Positions 36,539-47,177 of a stretch of 64,000 nucleotides of DNA are shown here, one piece after another. How positions within the stretch are numbered: position 1 is the first letter of the stretch; each line of letters opens with the position of its first letter. The DNA is from Caulobacter sp. (GTDB lineage: Bacteria; Pseudomonadota; Alphaproteobacteria; Caulobacterales; Caulobacteraceae): NCBI GenBank assembly GCA_016125585.1, contig WGLL01000004.1, positions 146,308 to 210,307 of the forward strand, read 5' to 3'. The notes below the pieces were generated by a model. That model had not been told where the DNA came from, ran no database searches, and worked only from the letters and a program-made list of their open reading frames with translations. A program made the position numbers and the translations under genes.

Positions 36539-36590
36539 ATCGTGGGTTTGATCCGATAACCGGTTTCCCCTGATCGGAACCCGCTCTAAG
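36539..36590 (+). repeat. Extragenic palindrome, family 1, copy 2
   Basis: The core TTTGATCCGATAACCGG followed by a diverged loop and TGATCGGAACCCGCTCT lies in the plus orientation, 37 bases before the HerA-like gene start. It is a single-module copy and sits upstream of a gene, unlike the other copies, which lie at gene 3' ends. Confidence 0.75.
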
Positions 36591-36626
36591 CCTTGGACAG
36601 GATAAGGACGGCAAGGAATCGCACGG

Positions 36627-38183
36627 ATGGTCGAGGTGGCGGACGGGACCCTGTTCATCGGCAAGGCGGAGGCGCCCGAGACCCTGAGGCTGGACCGGGC
36701 CAATCGCCACGGCCTCGTCGCCGGCGCGACCGGCACCGGCAAGACCGTCACCCTGCAGATCCTGGCCCAGGGCTTTTCCGACGCCGGGGTCCCGGTATTC
36801 GCCGCCGATGTGAAGGGCGATCTGTCGGGCGTCTGCCAGCCGGGCAGCCCCAACGAGAAGATGCTGGCCCGGGCCGCGAAGATGGACCTGGACCTGCGGC
36901 CCGACGCGCCGCCGACTGTCTTCTGGGATCTGTTCGGAGAGCAGGGCCATCCGGTGCGCTCGACCGTCTCGGAGATGGGACCGCTGCTGCTGTCGCGGAT
37001 GCTGGAGCTCAACGACGTCCAGGAAGGCGTGCTCAACATCGTCTTCAGGATGGCCGACGACGAGGGGCTGCTGCTGCTCGACCTGAAGGATCTGCAGGCG
37101 GCGCTGAAATACGTCGGCGAGAACGAGAAGGAGATCGACCTCAAGTACGGCAACGTCTCCGCCGCCACCATCGGCACCATCCAGCGCGGCCTGCTGACCC
37201 TGGAGACCCAGGGCATCAGCCATCTGTTCGGCGAACCGGCCCTGAGGCTGAGCGACCTGATGCGGGTGGACGGCTCCGGGCGCGGGATCGTCTCGATCCT
37301 GGCCGCCGACAAGCTGATCCGCAGCCCCCGCCTCTATGCGACCTTCCTGCTCTGGCTGTTGTCGGAACTGTTCGAGGAGATGCCGGAGATCGGCGATCCG
37401 GAAAAGCCGCGCATGGTGTTCTTCTTCGACGAGGCCCATCTGCTGTTCCGCGACGCCCCGCGCGCCCTGCTGGAGAAGGTCGAGCAGGTGGTGCGGTTGA
37501 TCCGGTCCAAAGGGGTCGGCGTCTATTTCGTCACCCAGAACCCGGCCGATATTCCGGAGACGGTGCTGGCCCAACTGGGCAACCGCTTCCAGCACGCCCT
37601 GCGCGCCTATACGCCGGCCGAGCAGAAGGGGCTGCGCGCCGCGGCCGCCTCGTTCCGGCCCAACCCGGCCTTCGACACCGCCGAGGCGATCCAGAACCTG
37701 GGGGTCGGCGAGGCCCTGGTCTCTGTCCTGGACGAAAAAGGCGCGCCGACCATCACCGCCCGCACCCTGATCCGGCCGCCGGCCTCGCGGCTGGGCCCGG
37801 CGACGCCCGCGGAGCGCGCGACGATCATGGCCGCCAGTCCGGTGCGCGGTCTCTACGACCAGGTGCAGGATCGCGAGTCGGCCTTCGAGATGCTGAAGAG
37901 CCGGGCCGACGCCGCCCAGCGTCAGGCCGAGGCCGCCGCCGCCGAGGCCGAGATCCTCAAGAAGCGGGAGGCCGAGGAGAAGGCCTGGGAAAAGCAGCAG
38001 GTACAGCGGGAACGCGAGGCCGCGCGAGCCAGCCGCACCGCGCCGCGGACGACGTCACGGCCGCGCGGCTCCAGTCGCCAGAGCATGGGCGAGGCCTTCG
38101 CCAAGTCGATGCTGCGCACCGTCGGCAGCCAACTCGGCCGCGAGCTGTTGCGCGGCCTCCTGGGCGGGCTGAAGCGGCGGTAG
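36627..38183 (+). CDS. HerA-like ATPase, DUF853 family (YjgR-like)
   Basis: The product has 518 residues. Walker A is GATGTGKT (residues 33-40) and Walker B is [13 protein letters not shown] near residue 270. [33 protein letters not shown] is the family's sensor and arginine region. The C-terminal 120 residues are charged coiled-coil ([23 protein letters not shown]) and then Arg/Ser-rich. DUF853 proteins are related to HerA and FtsK, hexameric ATPases that act on DNA; the cellular role of this subgroup is not established. The ATG follows AAGGA. Confidence 0.88.
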   Translation: MVEVADGTLFIGKAEAPETLRLDRANRHGLVAGATGTGKTVTLQILAQGFSDAGVPVFAADVKGDLSGVCQPGSPNEKMLARAAKMDLDLRPDAPPTVFWDLFGEQGHPVRSTVSEMGPLLLSRMLELNDVQEGVLNIVFRMADDEGLLLLDLKDLQAALKYVGENEKEIDLKYGNVSAATIGTIQRGLLTLETQGISHLFGEPALRLSDLMRVDGSGRGIVSILAADKLIRSPRLYATFLLWLLSELFEEMPEIGDPEKPRMVFFFDEAHLLFRDAPRALLEKVEQVVRLIRSKGVGVYFVTQNPADIPETVLAQLGNRFQHALRAYTPAEQKGLRAAAASFRPNPAFDTAEAIQNLGVGEALVSVLDEKGAPTITARTLIRPPASRLGPATPAERATIMAASPVRGLYDQVQDRESAFEMLKSRADAAQRQAEAAAAEAEILKKREAEEKAWEKQQVQREREAARASRTAPRTTSRPRGSSRQSMGEAFAKSMLRTVGSQLGRELLRGLLGGLKRR

Positions 38184-38186
38184 CCG

Positions 38187-40634
38187 TCAGGCCGCCCGGG
38201 TTCGCCGGACGGCGGCTTTGGGCGCGGATCGGGTGGGGCTCTTGACCGCCACCAGCGGCTCTCCGTTGGTCCAGGCGCCGAGGGTCTCGGCCGGAGCGGG
38301 GCGGCCGATCGCGTAGCCCTGCAGCTCGGCGCAGTGTTCGCCGCGCAGGAACTCGCGCTGCTCTTCGGTCTCCACCCCTTCGGCGACGACCGGGATGTTC
38401 AGGCTGCGGCCGAGGCCCAGCACCGCGCGGACGATGACGGTCGCCCGCTCGTCGCGGTGGATGTTCTCGACGAAGCTCTTGTCGACCTTGATCTTGTCGA
38501 AGGGGAAGGACTGCAGGGTCGACAGCGAGGAGAAGCCGGTGCCGAAATCGTCCATGGCGATGCGGACGCCGAGCGCCTTGAGGCGGCGCAGGTTGTCCAG
38601 CGCCCGCTGGTAGTCCTTGAACAGAGCGCTCTCGGTGATCTCCAGCTCCAGCCGGGCCGGCGACAGGCCGGTCTGGATCAGCACCTCGTGCACCAGGGTC
38701 GGAAGCGCCGGATTGTTGAGCTGGAGCGGAGAGAGGTTGACGGCGATGCGCAGCGGCTTGTCCCAGGCGGCCGCGTCGGCGCAGGCCCGGCGCAGGACCC
38801 ACTCGCCCAGCGGCCCGATCAGGCCGCTCTCCTCCGCGACAGGGATGAAGTCCAGCGGCGGGATCATGCCCCGCACCGCATGTTTCCAGCGGACCAGCGC
38901 CTCGAAGCCGCAGACCTCGCCATCGCTGGCGCGGGCCAGCGGCTGGTAGTGGACGATCAGGTCCTCGTCGGCGATCGCCTGGCGCAGTTCGCGGGCCAGG
39001 CTGCGGCGCTCGCGGATGCTCTCATCCATCTCGCGCTTGAAGAAGCGATAGGCGCCGCGACCGCTTTCCTTGGCCCTGTAGAGCGCCATGTCGGCGTTGG
39101 TCAGCAGCGCCTCGGCCGTGCGGCCGTCGTCAGGGAACAGGGAGACGCCGAGGCTGGCGCCCATGGCCAGTTCCTGACCTTCGAAGGTGGTGGCGGCGTT
39201 GAGGGTTTCGAGCAGCTCGCCGGCCAGTTCGGCGGCGGCGCCCGGCTGGTCCTGGTCGGTGATCTGGACGACGACAAATTCATCGCCGCCGAGGCGCGCG
39301 GCGAAGCTGGGACCCGAGATCGAGGCCTGCAGACGGCGGGCGGCCTCGACCAGAACCTGGTCGCCGGCCACGTGGCCATGCAGGTCGTTGGCCTCCTTGA
39401 AGTGGTCGAGGTCGATGCAGACCACCGAAAGGCTTTCCCCCGAGGCCTCGACCCGGTCCAGCGCGGCGGCAAGGCGGCGCTGCAGGGCATGGCGGTTGGG
39501 CAGACCGGTGAGGCCGTCATGCTCGGCGAGATAGCGGATCTTCTCCTCGGCCGAGCGGCGCTCGCGCAGGTCGCGGATGGCCAGGACCGTCAGGCCGGAA
39601 GTCTCGACCCGGGCGCCGTCGTCCATCAGTCGGGAGAAGACCTCGACCGGGATGGAGATCGCCTCACCCACCGGTTGAAGGTGCGCCTCGCGGCGCTGGT
39701 CGGCGGCTTGCAGTTCGTCATCAAAGGTCAGCAGCCCGGCGAGGAGCGGTCGTCCGACCAGCTCGGACAGCGGCGCGCCGGCCAGCTCGCAGAAGGCGGA
39801 ATTGGCGTCGTTGATCTTGCCGTTCTGGATCACCACGATGCCTTCATAGGCGGCATTGGCGAGGGTGCGGATCCGCTCAAGCGCCGAACGGGTGGTCTGG
39901 CTCTCGATCAGCATGGCGCCCAGACCGCCCAGGATGATCAGGCCGGTGATGGACGCCACGGCGAAGGTCATGACCCCGACGCTCATCAACTGCGCCGGCA
40001 CCACCACGGTGGCGTCCGGCACGATGGTGATCGCGCCCATGCCCGTATAGTGCATGGCCGAAACCCCGAGGGCGAAGACACCCCCCGCGGCCGCCTGTTG
40101 CCAGAGCTTGCGGCCGCGGCCGACCAGGATGAGCGATCCGGTCGCGCCGGCGATCCCCAGAACCACCGAGGCGGCGATGATCGCCGGCTCCCAGACAATG
40201 CGGCCCTCGGTGACGAAGGCCGACATGCCGGTATAGTGCATGGCGCTGATGCCGATGCCGATCAGCAGGCCGCCGGCGATCTGGTTGGACCGCTCGTCGT
40301 CGACCAGGATGGAGGCATAGAAGCCTCCGCCCATGAAGGCGACCGCCACCATCAGCGAGGCGATGGTGCCGGTTGAGGAAAATCCGGTGTTGAGACCCGG
40401 CGAATAGGCCAGCATGGCCAGGAAGTGAGCCGCCCAGACCCCCGAGCCCGCCACCAGGGCGGTCAGCAGCAGCCATGCCCCGCGGACGAGGCCCTTGGCG
40501 CCTGTCATCCGGGAATAGAGTCTGAACGCCGTCAGACTGGCGCAGAGACAGACGACAACCGCCAGCATGGATAGCCGGACGTCATGCTGATTCACGAGCA
40601 CGGAAAAGACTTTGAACACGCCCCACCCCTTCAA
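38187..40634 (-). CDS. MHYT-PAS-GGDEF-EAL membrane protein (cyclic-di-GMP turnover)
   Basis: The product has 815 residues. The first 240 form a seven-helix MHYT sensor with SAMHYTGMSAF and SAMHYTGMGAI, thought to bind metal. A PAS domain follows (GIVVIQNGKINDANSAFCEL). The GGDEF domain (about 380-540) has the intact motif AARLGGDEFVVV, and the EAL domain (about 550-800) has GFEALVRWKH, plus ITESALF and AMDDFGTGFSSL. Both catalytic signatures look complete, so it may make or break cyclic-di-GMP, or one domain may be regulatory. In Caulobacteraceae this messenger controls motility, stalk and holdfast. It ends three bases from the convergent HerA-like gene. Confidence 0.93.
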   Translation of the reverse strand: MKGWGVFKVFSVLVNQHDVRLSMLAVVVCLCASLTAFRLYSRMTGAKGLVRGAWLLLTALVAGSGVWAAHFLAMLAYSPGLNTGFSSTGTIASLMVAVAFMGGGFYASILVDDERSNQIAGGLLIGIGISAMHYTGMSAFVTEGRIVWEPAIIAASVVLGIAGATGSLILVGRGRKLWQQAAAGGVFALGVSAMHYTGMGAITIVPDATVVVPAQLMSVGVMTFAVASITGLIILGGLGAMLIESQTTRSALERIRTLANAAYEGIVVIQNGKINDANSAFCELAGAPLSELVGRPLLAGLLTFDDELQAADQRREAHLQPVGEAISIPVEVFSRLMDDGARVETSGLTVLAIRDLRERRSAEEKIRYLAEHDGLTGLPNRHALQRRLAAALDRVEASGESLSVVCIDLDHFKEANDLHGHVAGDQVLVEAARRLQASISGPSFAARLGGDEFVVVQITDQDQPGAAAELAGELLETLNAATTFEGQELAMGASLGVSLFPDDGRTAEALLTNADMALYRAKESGRGAYRFFKREMDESIRERRSLARELRQAIADEDLIVHYQPLARASDGEVCGFEALVRWKHAVRGMIPPLDFIPVAEESGLIGPLGEWVLRRACADAAAWDKPLRIAVNLSPLQLNNPALPTLVHEVLIQTGLSPARLELEITESALFKDYQRALDNLRRLKALGVRIAMDDFGTGFSSLSTLQSFPFDKIKVDKSFVENIHRDERATVIVRAVLGLGRSLNIPVVAEGVETEEQREFLRGEHCAELQGYAIGRPAPAETLGAWTNGEPLVAVKSPTRSAPKAAVRRTRAA

Positions 40635-40753
40635 CCGAGGATATGCAGGCGAGTATCGAAGCGAGTTACGAAAAAAGCGTTTCGGAACAGGGGTCCGGAA
40701 CGCTTATTCCCGAAAATGGGTATATGGGGCGTCGGACCGGCCGACGGCGGCGA

Positions 40754-41155
40754 TCAGGCGGCGGAGCGCTTGGTCTCGCCGCCGGACAGGGCCCGCGCCA
40801 CCGAGACCACCGCCGTGCGCGACTGGGCGTCCTCGATGGCGGTGTAGGCGTGCAGCAGGTCGATGGCGCCCGGGAAGGCCAGCATCGTCAGCAGGGTTTC
40901 GTCGGTCGGGAAGCCGCCGGGCTCCTCACCAACCAGGAAGGCCACCGGACAGTCGAGGCGCTTGGCGGCGCGCACCAGCATGGACGCCGACACCCGGTTG
41001 GCGCCGCGCTCATACTTCTGAACCTGCTGGAAGGTGATGCCCAGGGCTTCGGCCAGCGCGGTCTGCGTCAGACCAAGCGTCTTGCGGCGCATGCGTATCC
41101 GGGCGCCAACAGCGATATCAATGGGGTCGGGCGCAGAATGCTGAGGACGGGGCAA
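40754..41155 (-). CDS. XRE-family transcriptional regulator
   Basis: The product has 133 residues. The helix-turn-helix is IAVGARIRMRRKTLGLTQTALAEALGITFQQVQKYERGANRVSAS-type, a textbook Cro/CI domain (residues about 14-75). The tail is helical (ETLLTMLAFPGAIDLLHAYTAIED) and ends in a Lys/Arg segment. It resembles the short XRE regulators common in alphaproteobacteria, such as the PraR type, but the target is unknown. It follows the MHYT gene by 119 bases on the same strand. Confidence 0.85.
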   Translation of the reverse strand: MPRPQHSAPDPIDIAVGARIRMRRKTLGLTQTALAEALGITFQQVQKYERGANRVSASMLVRAAKRLDCPVAFLVGEEPGGFPTDETLLTMLAFPGAIDLLHAYTAIEDAQSRTAVVSVARALSGGETKRSAA

Positions 41156-41599
41156 ATTAGTATCTCCGATGTTAACCAGTCCCTCTGGATACGCGGACGA
41201 GGCAATAGGTCGTTAGAGGTTGCATTACACACAACCTCGCCTCGCGCTTTTCGACCAATGCCGCCTTGGATGCAAGAGACGGCGACTAATGGCCGCAGAA
41301 ATTAAGCCCATTCTGTGGGGGTTTTCGACAATTTCTGTCCCTGTTTCTCGCAAAAGACGAGATTTTGCAAGAAGAACCCCAACGGCGCGAGCAAAACCCT
41401 TGGGGGAACGCTGGTTGATTCGCGTGACCTTGGCCCAAGCGGCCGCGAGAACCTCGCACAACCTGAACGATTTCATATCGAACAACGGTTGCTGATCGCC
41501 GGCGGTCGAGACCTTTCAGGATCGCCGATGAGGGTTCAGGGCCGCTGTCAGCAGGACCCTTCGATCGAGCTGCGATACAGGTTCCGGATTTTGTAGGGA
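41156..41599. other. Gene-free stretch between XRE regulator and tRNA-Val
   Basis: Short frames exist on both strands, but none has a ribosome site or plausible composition. The DNA is AT-richer than the average. The right end follows the tRNA-Val 3' end and the left end should carry the XRE promoter. A loose inverted repeat (GGGGGTTTTC near 41318 and GAAGAACCCC near 41372) is visible, of unknown meaning. Confidence 0.45.
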
Positions 41600-41674
41600 T
41601 GGTGGACGTGACAGGGATTGAACCTGTGACCCCCTCGATGTCAACGAGGTGCTCTCCCGCTGAGCTACACGTCC
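41600..41674 (-). tRNA. tRNA-Val (anticodon GAC)
   Basis: The minus strand folds as a standard tRNA. The acceptor stem is GGACGTG with CACGTCC, the D arm begins TAGCTCAGCGGGAGAGC, the anticodon stem-loop CTCGTTGACATCGAG gives GAC, the T loop is TTCAATC, and ACCA ends it with encoded CCA. The length is 75 bases. Confidence 0.95.
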
Positions 41675-41741
41675 GTACCGGCAGGAAGGCGGGGTCTATA
41701 CAAAGGCTTTGAGCCGGACGCAACCGGCCATCTGCATGCGA

Positions 41742-42101
41742 TCAGGCGGCGGCCATCATCCGGTCCACCTCGGTGACGATTTCCCGCAGGTGGATGGGCT
41801 TCGAAAGCACCTTGGCCCCGGCCGGGGCCCGCTCGCCCGCCGACAGGGCCACGGCGGCAAAACCGGTGATGAACATGATCCGCAAACCGGGGTGGCGCGC
41901 CGCCGCATGGCGGGCGACCTCGATTCCGTCCATGCCCGGCATGACGATGTCGGTCAGCAACAGATCCCAGTCCTCGTCGAGGCAGCCGGCCGCTTCCTCG
42001 CCATCGGCGCAGGCGCGCACGTCATACCCGGCGCGCTCAAGGGCCCGAGACAGGAAGTTGCGCAGGGAGTCGTCGTCTTCGGCCAACAGGATGCGGGGCA
42101 T
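41742..42101 (-). CDS. cpdR: Single-domain response regulator CpdR
   Basis: The product has 119 residues and is a receiver domain with no output domain. The phospho-acceptor is Asp51 (LLLTDIVMPGMDGIEVARHA); the acidic residues are EDDD near 8-11; MFITGFAAVAL and AKVLSKPIHLREIV complete the site. The wording around Asp51 and the FITGFAAVAL stretch follow C. crescentus CpdR closely. CpdR, unphosphorylated, brings ClpXP substrates such as PdeA and, indirectly, CtrA to the protease at the pole. It is regulated by the CckA-ChpT phosphorelay. The next gene, N-formylglutamate amidohydrolase, is divergent, an arrangement I recall from Caulobacter. Confidence 0.9.
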   Translation of the reverse strand: MPRILLAEDDDSLRNFLSRALERAGYDVRACADGEEAAGCLDEDWDLLLTDIVMPGMDGIEVARHAAARHPGLRIMFITGFAAVALSAGERAPAGAKVLSKPIHLREIVTEVDRMMAAA

Positions 42102-42247
42102 GGGGACCTTGGGACCTCGCCAGAAACTTTGTTGCTTAACCCTAGCCCGGGAGACGTAAAGGGCGCGTGAACCTGACCCCCGTGGCGTAATGCATCAAAG
42201 GCGGCGAAAGGCTTTGACCCTGCGCCGGGGGCGGACGAAATAGAGGC

Positions 42248-43174
42248 ATGACCTTGACCGATCCGGCCAGAATCCCGGTCACGGACCAGACCACAGGCCT
42301 GGCCGGGGATGCGGCGCCGCCCCCCTTCCGGATCTGTCGCCCGGCGAGGGGAACGGCGAGCACGCCGCTGATCTTCGCCTCGCCGCACTCGGGCACCGTC
42401 TATCCGGCGGAGATGCTCGCCGCCGCGGCCGTCGGCAAGGCCCTGATGCGGCGCTCCGAAGACGCGCTGGTCGACGAGTTGATCGCCGCCGCCCCCGCCG
42501 CCGGGGTCACCACCCTGACGGCCAGCTTCGCCCGCGCCTATATCGATCTCAATCGCGACGCCTGGGAGCTGGACCCGGCGATGTTCGAGGATGATCTGCC
42601 GCCGCACGTCCAGGGCCGCAGCGCCCGGGTGGCGGCCGGACTGGGCGCCATCGCCAGGCTGGCCGGGGAAGGCCAGAAGATCTACGCCCGCAAGCTGACC
42701 TTCGACGAAGCGCGGCAAAGGATAGAGACCGCCCACCGTCCCTACCATGAAGCCTTGGCCGGCCTGATCGCCGAGGCCCGCGCCGCCCACGGCCTGGCCA
42801 TTCTGATCGACTGGCATTCGATGCCCTCGGCGGCGGCCCGCAGCGTGGTCACGCCGCGTCACGGCAAGGGATGCGACATGGTGCTGGGCGATCGCTTCGG
42901 CGCCGCCTGTTCGCCAGCCCTGATCCGGATGGTCGAAAAGACGCTTGAATCTCTCGATTATCGGGTGGTCCGCAACATGCCCTACGCCGGCGGCTACACC
43001 ACCGAATACTACGGCCGGCCGGCGCAGCAGGTTCACGCCCTGCAGATCGAAATCGATCGCGGCCTCTATCTCGACGAAGCGAGCCTGGAGCCGACGGAGG
43101 GTCTGGAAGGTCTGAAGACCATGGCCGCGAGCCTGACCGCGGCCCTGGCCGAAGGCTGGAAATCCCTGCTTTAG
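42248..43174 (+). CDS. N-formylglutamate amidohydrolase family protein
   Basis: The product has 308 residues. Family motifs are PLIFASPHSGTVYP near residue 40 (metal-binding His), ARAYIDLNRDAWELDPAMF, LIDWHSMPSAA and CDMVLGDRFGAACSPAL, with the late GYTTEYYGRPAQQVHALQIEI. The enzyme releases formate from N-formylglutamate at the end of some histidine pathways; many members act on other N-formyl or small amide substrates. No hut genes are nearby. The frame begins at 42248 with no obvious SD. It is followed by the small-RNA candidate on the opposite strand. Confidence 0.85.
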   Translation: MTLTDPARIPVTDQTTGLAGDAAPPPFRICRPARGTASTPLIFASPHSGTVYPAEMLAAAAVGKALMRRSEDALVDELIAAAPAAGVTTLTASFARAYIDLNRDAWELDPAMFEDDLPPHVQGRSARVAAGLGAIARLAGEGQKIYARKLTFDEARQRIETAHRPYHEALAGLIAEARAAHGLAILIDWHSMPSAAARSVVTPRHGKGCDMVLGDRFGAACSPALIRMVEKTLESLDYRVVRNMPYAGGYTTEYYGRPAQQVHALQIEIDRGLYLDEASLEPTEGLEGLKTMAASLTAALAEGWKSLL

Positions 43175-43238
43175 GGCGCCGCCGGCAGCCTTCGCGGGAT
43201 AAACGTCGGCTCCGGATAAACTGCCCTGGCGACCGCGC

Positions 43239-43269
43239 AAAAAAAACGGCCGAACCCGAGGGTCCGGCC
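43239..43269 (-). terminator. Rho-independent terminator of a minus-strand transcript
   Basis: Nine pairs (one G-U) of GGCCGGACC (43269-43261) with GGTTCGGCC (43256-43248), tetraloop CTCG, are followed by eight U (43246-43239). There is no T-run in the plus direction and no minus-strand gene upstream. Confidence 0.85.
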
Positions 43270-43323
43270 AGTTCATTAGGGAGGAAACGCCCAGGAAGGG
43301 CAGAGGCGGCGAGGCCGCCTCAC
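43239..43323 (-). ncRNA. Putative small RNA with three hairpins and anti-SD loops
   Basis: A terminator (next entry) ends a minus-strand transcript with no coding sequence. Reading 5' to 3', an 8-bp hairpin GAGGCGGC (43321-43314 against 43310-43303) comes first. A GCCC/GGGC hairpin with loop TTCCT (43301-43289) and a single-stranded TTTCCTCCC (43287-43279) follow. The C/U-rich loops could pair with ribosome sites. A promoter TTGCCG, 17-base spacer and TACCTT (43358-43330) would start it near 43323. Length about 85 bases. This is a prediction only. Confidence 0.55.
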
Positions 43324-43338
43324 AATTGAAAGGTAGGG

Positions 43339-43564
43339 TGCGGCGCACAAAACGGCAAGGGAAAAATGTGCGCCGCAGCGAAGATTTAGAGGAAGCGGCT
43401 TCAGAAATCCCCGTTCCGCAAGGTCATATGACCCCCTCATAGCCATGCCGCAGCGCACAAAAATCACGCAGACCCTGTCCAAATTCATAGATCGATGAAT
43501 AAAAACAAGCGTTTGAAGGCGCCCGGAACAGCGTCACATCGCCGGGGTGGCTTTGTGCGCCGCA
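43339..43564. promoter_or_regulatory. Cluster of TGC-N3-GCA palindromes (PhaR-like boxes)
   Basis: TGCGGCGCA at 43339-43347 and TGCGCCGCA at 43369-43377 and 43556-43564 fit TGC-N3-GCA, and CGCAGCGCA at 43449-43457 differs by one base. Three of the four are followed by CAAA on one strand. The first lies within the spacer of the predicted small-RNA promoter. PhaR-type regulators of polyhydroxybutyrate metabolism bind such sites; the link is inference. Confidence 0.45.
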
Positions 43565-43695
43565 CTCGCGTAAAAGCGCGCGCCTCAGCCTGTTCGGACC
43601 AGCGGTGACGCTGGCCCCGGCTCAAACAGGTCTGAATCCATAACTTTAATGGCTGATCACCGCCGCAACCGGTTTCCTTTCGCGGTGGTCAGTCG

Positions 43696-43724
43696 TTAGC
43701 GCTCCCGCCGGCCCTCCATATAAA
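43696..43724 (+). promoter_or_regulatory. Promoter of typA, giving a nearly leaderless mRNA
   Basis: TTAGCG (43696-43701), a 17-base spacer and TATAAA (43719-43724) end only 10 bases before the typA ATG. Transcription would begin about 4 bases before or at the start codon. No ribosome site is visible, consistent with leaderless initiation, which is common in Caulobacter. Confidence 0.6.
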
Positions 43725-43734
43725 GCCCGTTCGA

Positions 43735-45567
<1,833 letters not shown>

Positions 45568-45608
45568 TCGATCCGGAGCGTTCCTTCTCCCGCTCGCCGG
45601 GAGAAGGA

Positions 45609-47177
45609 TCAGTCCAGCTTCACCGCCTTGGCCAGACCCGCCGCCGCCTCGGCGGGCGAAACCTTTCCGTCGTCGCGGTCGACGGCATAGTTGGCCTTGC
45701 GCATCTCCTCGACCGGGATCGCGCCGACCAGCGGCCGCAACGCTTCGATCAACCGTTTGTCGCCGGCGCGCTTGGGTGAGATCAGGATCACCGCGTCATA
45801 GCTGGGCACGGCGCCTTTCGGATCGCCGAGCACCACCAGGTCCTGGGCGGCGATGCGGCCGTCGCTGGAAAAGGCCGAGATGACGTCGGCGTCGCCGCTG
45901 CCCAGGGCGCGGTACATGAAGGTGGGGTTGAAGGACTTCTGCCGCCGGAACCGCAGGCCGTAGGCCTTCTTCATCGAGGCCCATTCCGGCCGGGACAGAA
46001 ATTCCAGATCGCCGCCGATGGTCAGGGCCGAGGACTGGGTCGCCAAATCCGACAGGGTCTCGACGCCCAGGGAGGTCGCCAGCTTGCGCTCCATCGCCAG
46101 GGCATAGGCGTTTTCAAAGCCCAGCGAGCCCAGCACGGTGACCCCCTTCTCCCGAGCCATCCAGTCGGTCAGTTGAGCCATCAACTCGGCGCGGGGCGGC
46201 GTGTCCTTGCGGCCCATGACATTGGTCCACAGGGTGCCGCTGTAGTCGACATAGACGTCGATCTCGCCGGCCTCCAGGGCGCGGAAGGCAATGGCCGAGC
46301 CGAGGCCGTCACGCCGGGTCACCGCGCCGCCGGCGTTCTGCAGCCGGGTCGAGATCAGGTCGGCGAGAATATATTGCTCGGAGAAGTTCTTGGCCCCGAC
46401 GACATAGGCCGGGGTCGCGGCGCGCAACAGCTGCGGCGCCAGGGCCGCGCCGACTCCGACCAGGAGCAGCAACAGCCCGATGACCGCCGGACGGGGGTCC
46501 CGGCGCGCGGCGCCGCGCTCGATCAGGCCCAGAAGCTGGTCGACGATCAGGGCGAGGCCGGCGGAAGCGGCGCAACCGAACAGGACATAGACCCAGTTCT
46601 CGGTCTGCAGTCCCGAGAAGATGTAGTTGCCCAGACTGGTCTGGCCGACCGGGGTGGACAGGGTGGCGGCGCCGATCGTCCAGACGGCGGCGGTGCGGAT
46701 GCCGGCCATCACCACCGGGGCCGCGAGCGGCGCCTCGACGCGAAGCAGCTTCTGGCGCGGGGTCATGCCGACCCCGTCGGCGGCCTCGCGCACGGCGGGA
46801 TCGACACCCAACAACCCGGCGACGCCATTGCGCAGGATCGGCAGCATTGAATAGAGGGTCAGGGCCAGCAGCGCCGGCAGAAAGCCCAGGGCCTGTATGC
46901 GAAATCCCATCGCCCCGGCGGTGAAGGCCGACAGCGCCAACAGCAGCGGATAGAACAGCGCCAGCAGGGCAAGGCCCGGAATGGTCTGGATCACGCCGGT
47001 CAGGGTCAGGGCCGGCCAGCGGACCATTGGATTGCGCGCGGCCAGGACGCTGAGCGGCAGGCTGATCGCCACCCCCAGGGCCAGGGCCGAGGCGCTGAGC
47101 AGCACATGCTGCGACAGGTAGTCGGGCAGCAGGGCCCAGGCCGCCGCGATCTGGCTCTGGGCCGCCCCGGCCGCCAT
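45609..47177 (-). CDS. Osmoprotectant-type ABC transporter, fused permease and substrate-binding protein
   Basis: The product has 522 residues in two parts. Residues 1-210 are a permease with five to six helices and the EAA-like loop GVDPAVREAADGVGMTPRQKLLRVEAPL. After a membrane helix near 215-235, residues 245-522 are an OpuAC-type substrate-binding domain (YVVGAKNFSEQYILADLIS, VYVDYSGTLWTNVMGRKD, GGDLEFLSRPEW, DVISAFSSDGRIAAQDLVVLGD). Such fusions take up glycine betaine, choline or related compounds. Its ATG overlaps the ATPase stop by one base (TGATG). Confidence 0.88.
   Translation of the reverse strand: MAAGAAQSQIAAAWALLPDYLSQHVLLSASALALGVAISLPLSVLAARNPMVRWPALTLTGVIQTIPGLALLALFYPLLLALSAFTAGAMGFRIQALGFLPALLALTLYSMLPILRNGVAGLLGVDPAVREAADGVGMTPRQKLLRVEAPLAAPVVMAGIRTAAVWTIGAATLSTPVGQTSLGNYIFSGLQTENWVYVLFGCAASAGLALIVDQLLGLIERGAARRDPRPAVIGLLLLLVGVGAALAPQLLRAATPAYVVGAKNFSEQYILADLISTRLQNAGGAVTRRDGLGSAIAFRALEAGEIDVYVDYSGTLWTNVMGRKDTPPRAELMAQLTDWMAREKGVTVLGSLGFENAYALAMERKLATSLGVETLSDLATQSSALTIGGDLEFLSRPEWASMKKAYGLRFRRQKSFNPTFMYRALGSGDADVISAFSSDGRIAAQDLVVLGDPKGAVPSYDAVILISPKRAGDKRLIEALRPLVGAIPVEEMRKANYAVDRDDGKVSPAEAAAGLAKAVKLD

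Noticed and set aside
41101..41180. CtrA-type site upstream of the XRE gene (TTAAC with CTAA)
   Set aside because: The spacing is 11 rather than 7 bases, so it does not fit the CtrA consensus.
41225..41723. ORFs in the gap before and across tRNA-Val
   Set aside because: They run through the tRNA gene or lack start signals; the sequence is better read as non-coding.
43276..43488. 70-codon minus-strand ORF over the small-RNA candidate
   Set aside because: Its composition is not protein-like, it spans the hairpins and TGC-N3-GCA boxes, and it has no ribosome site.
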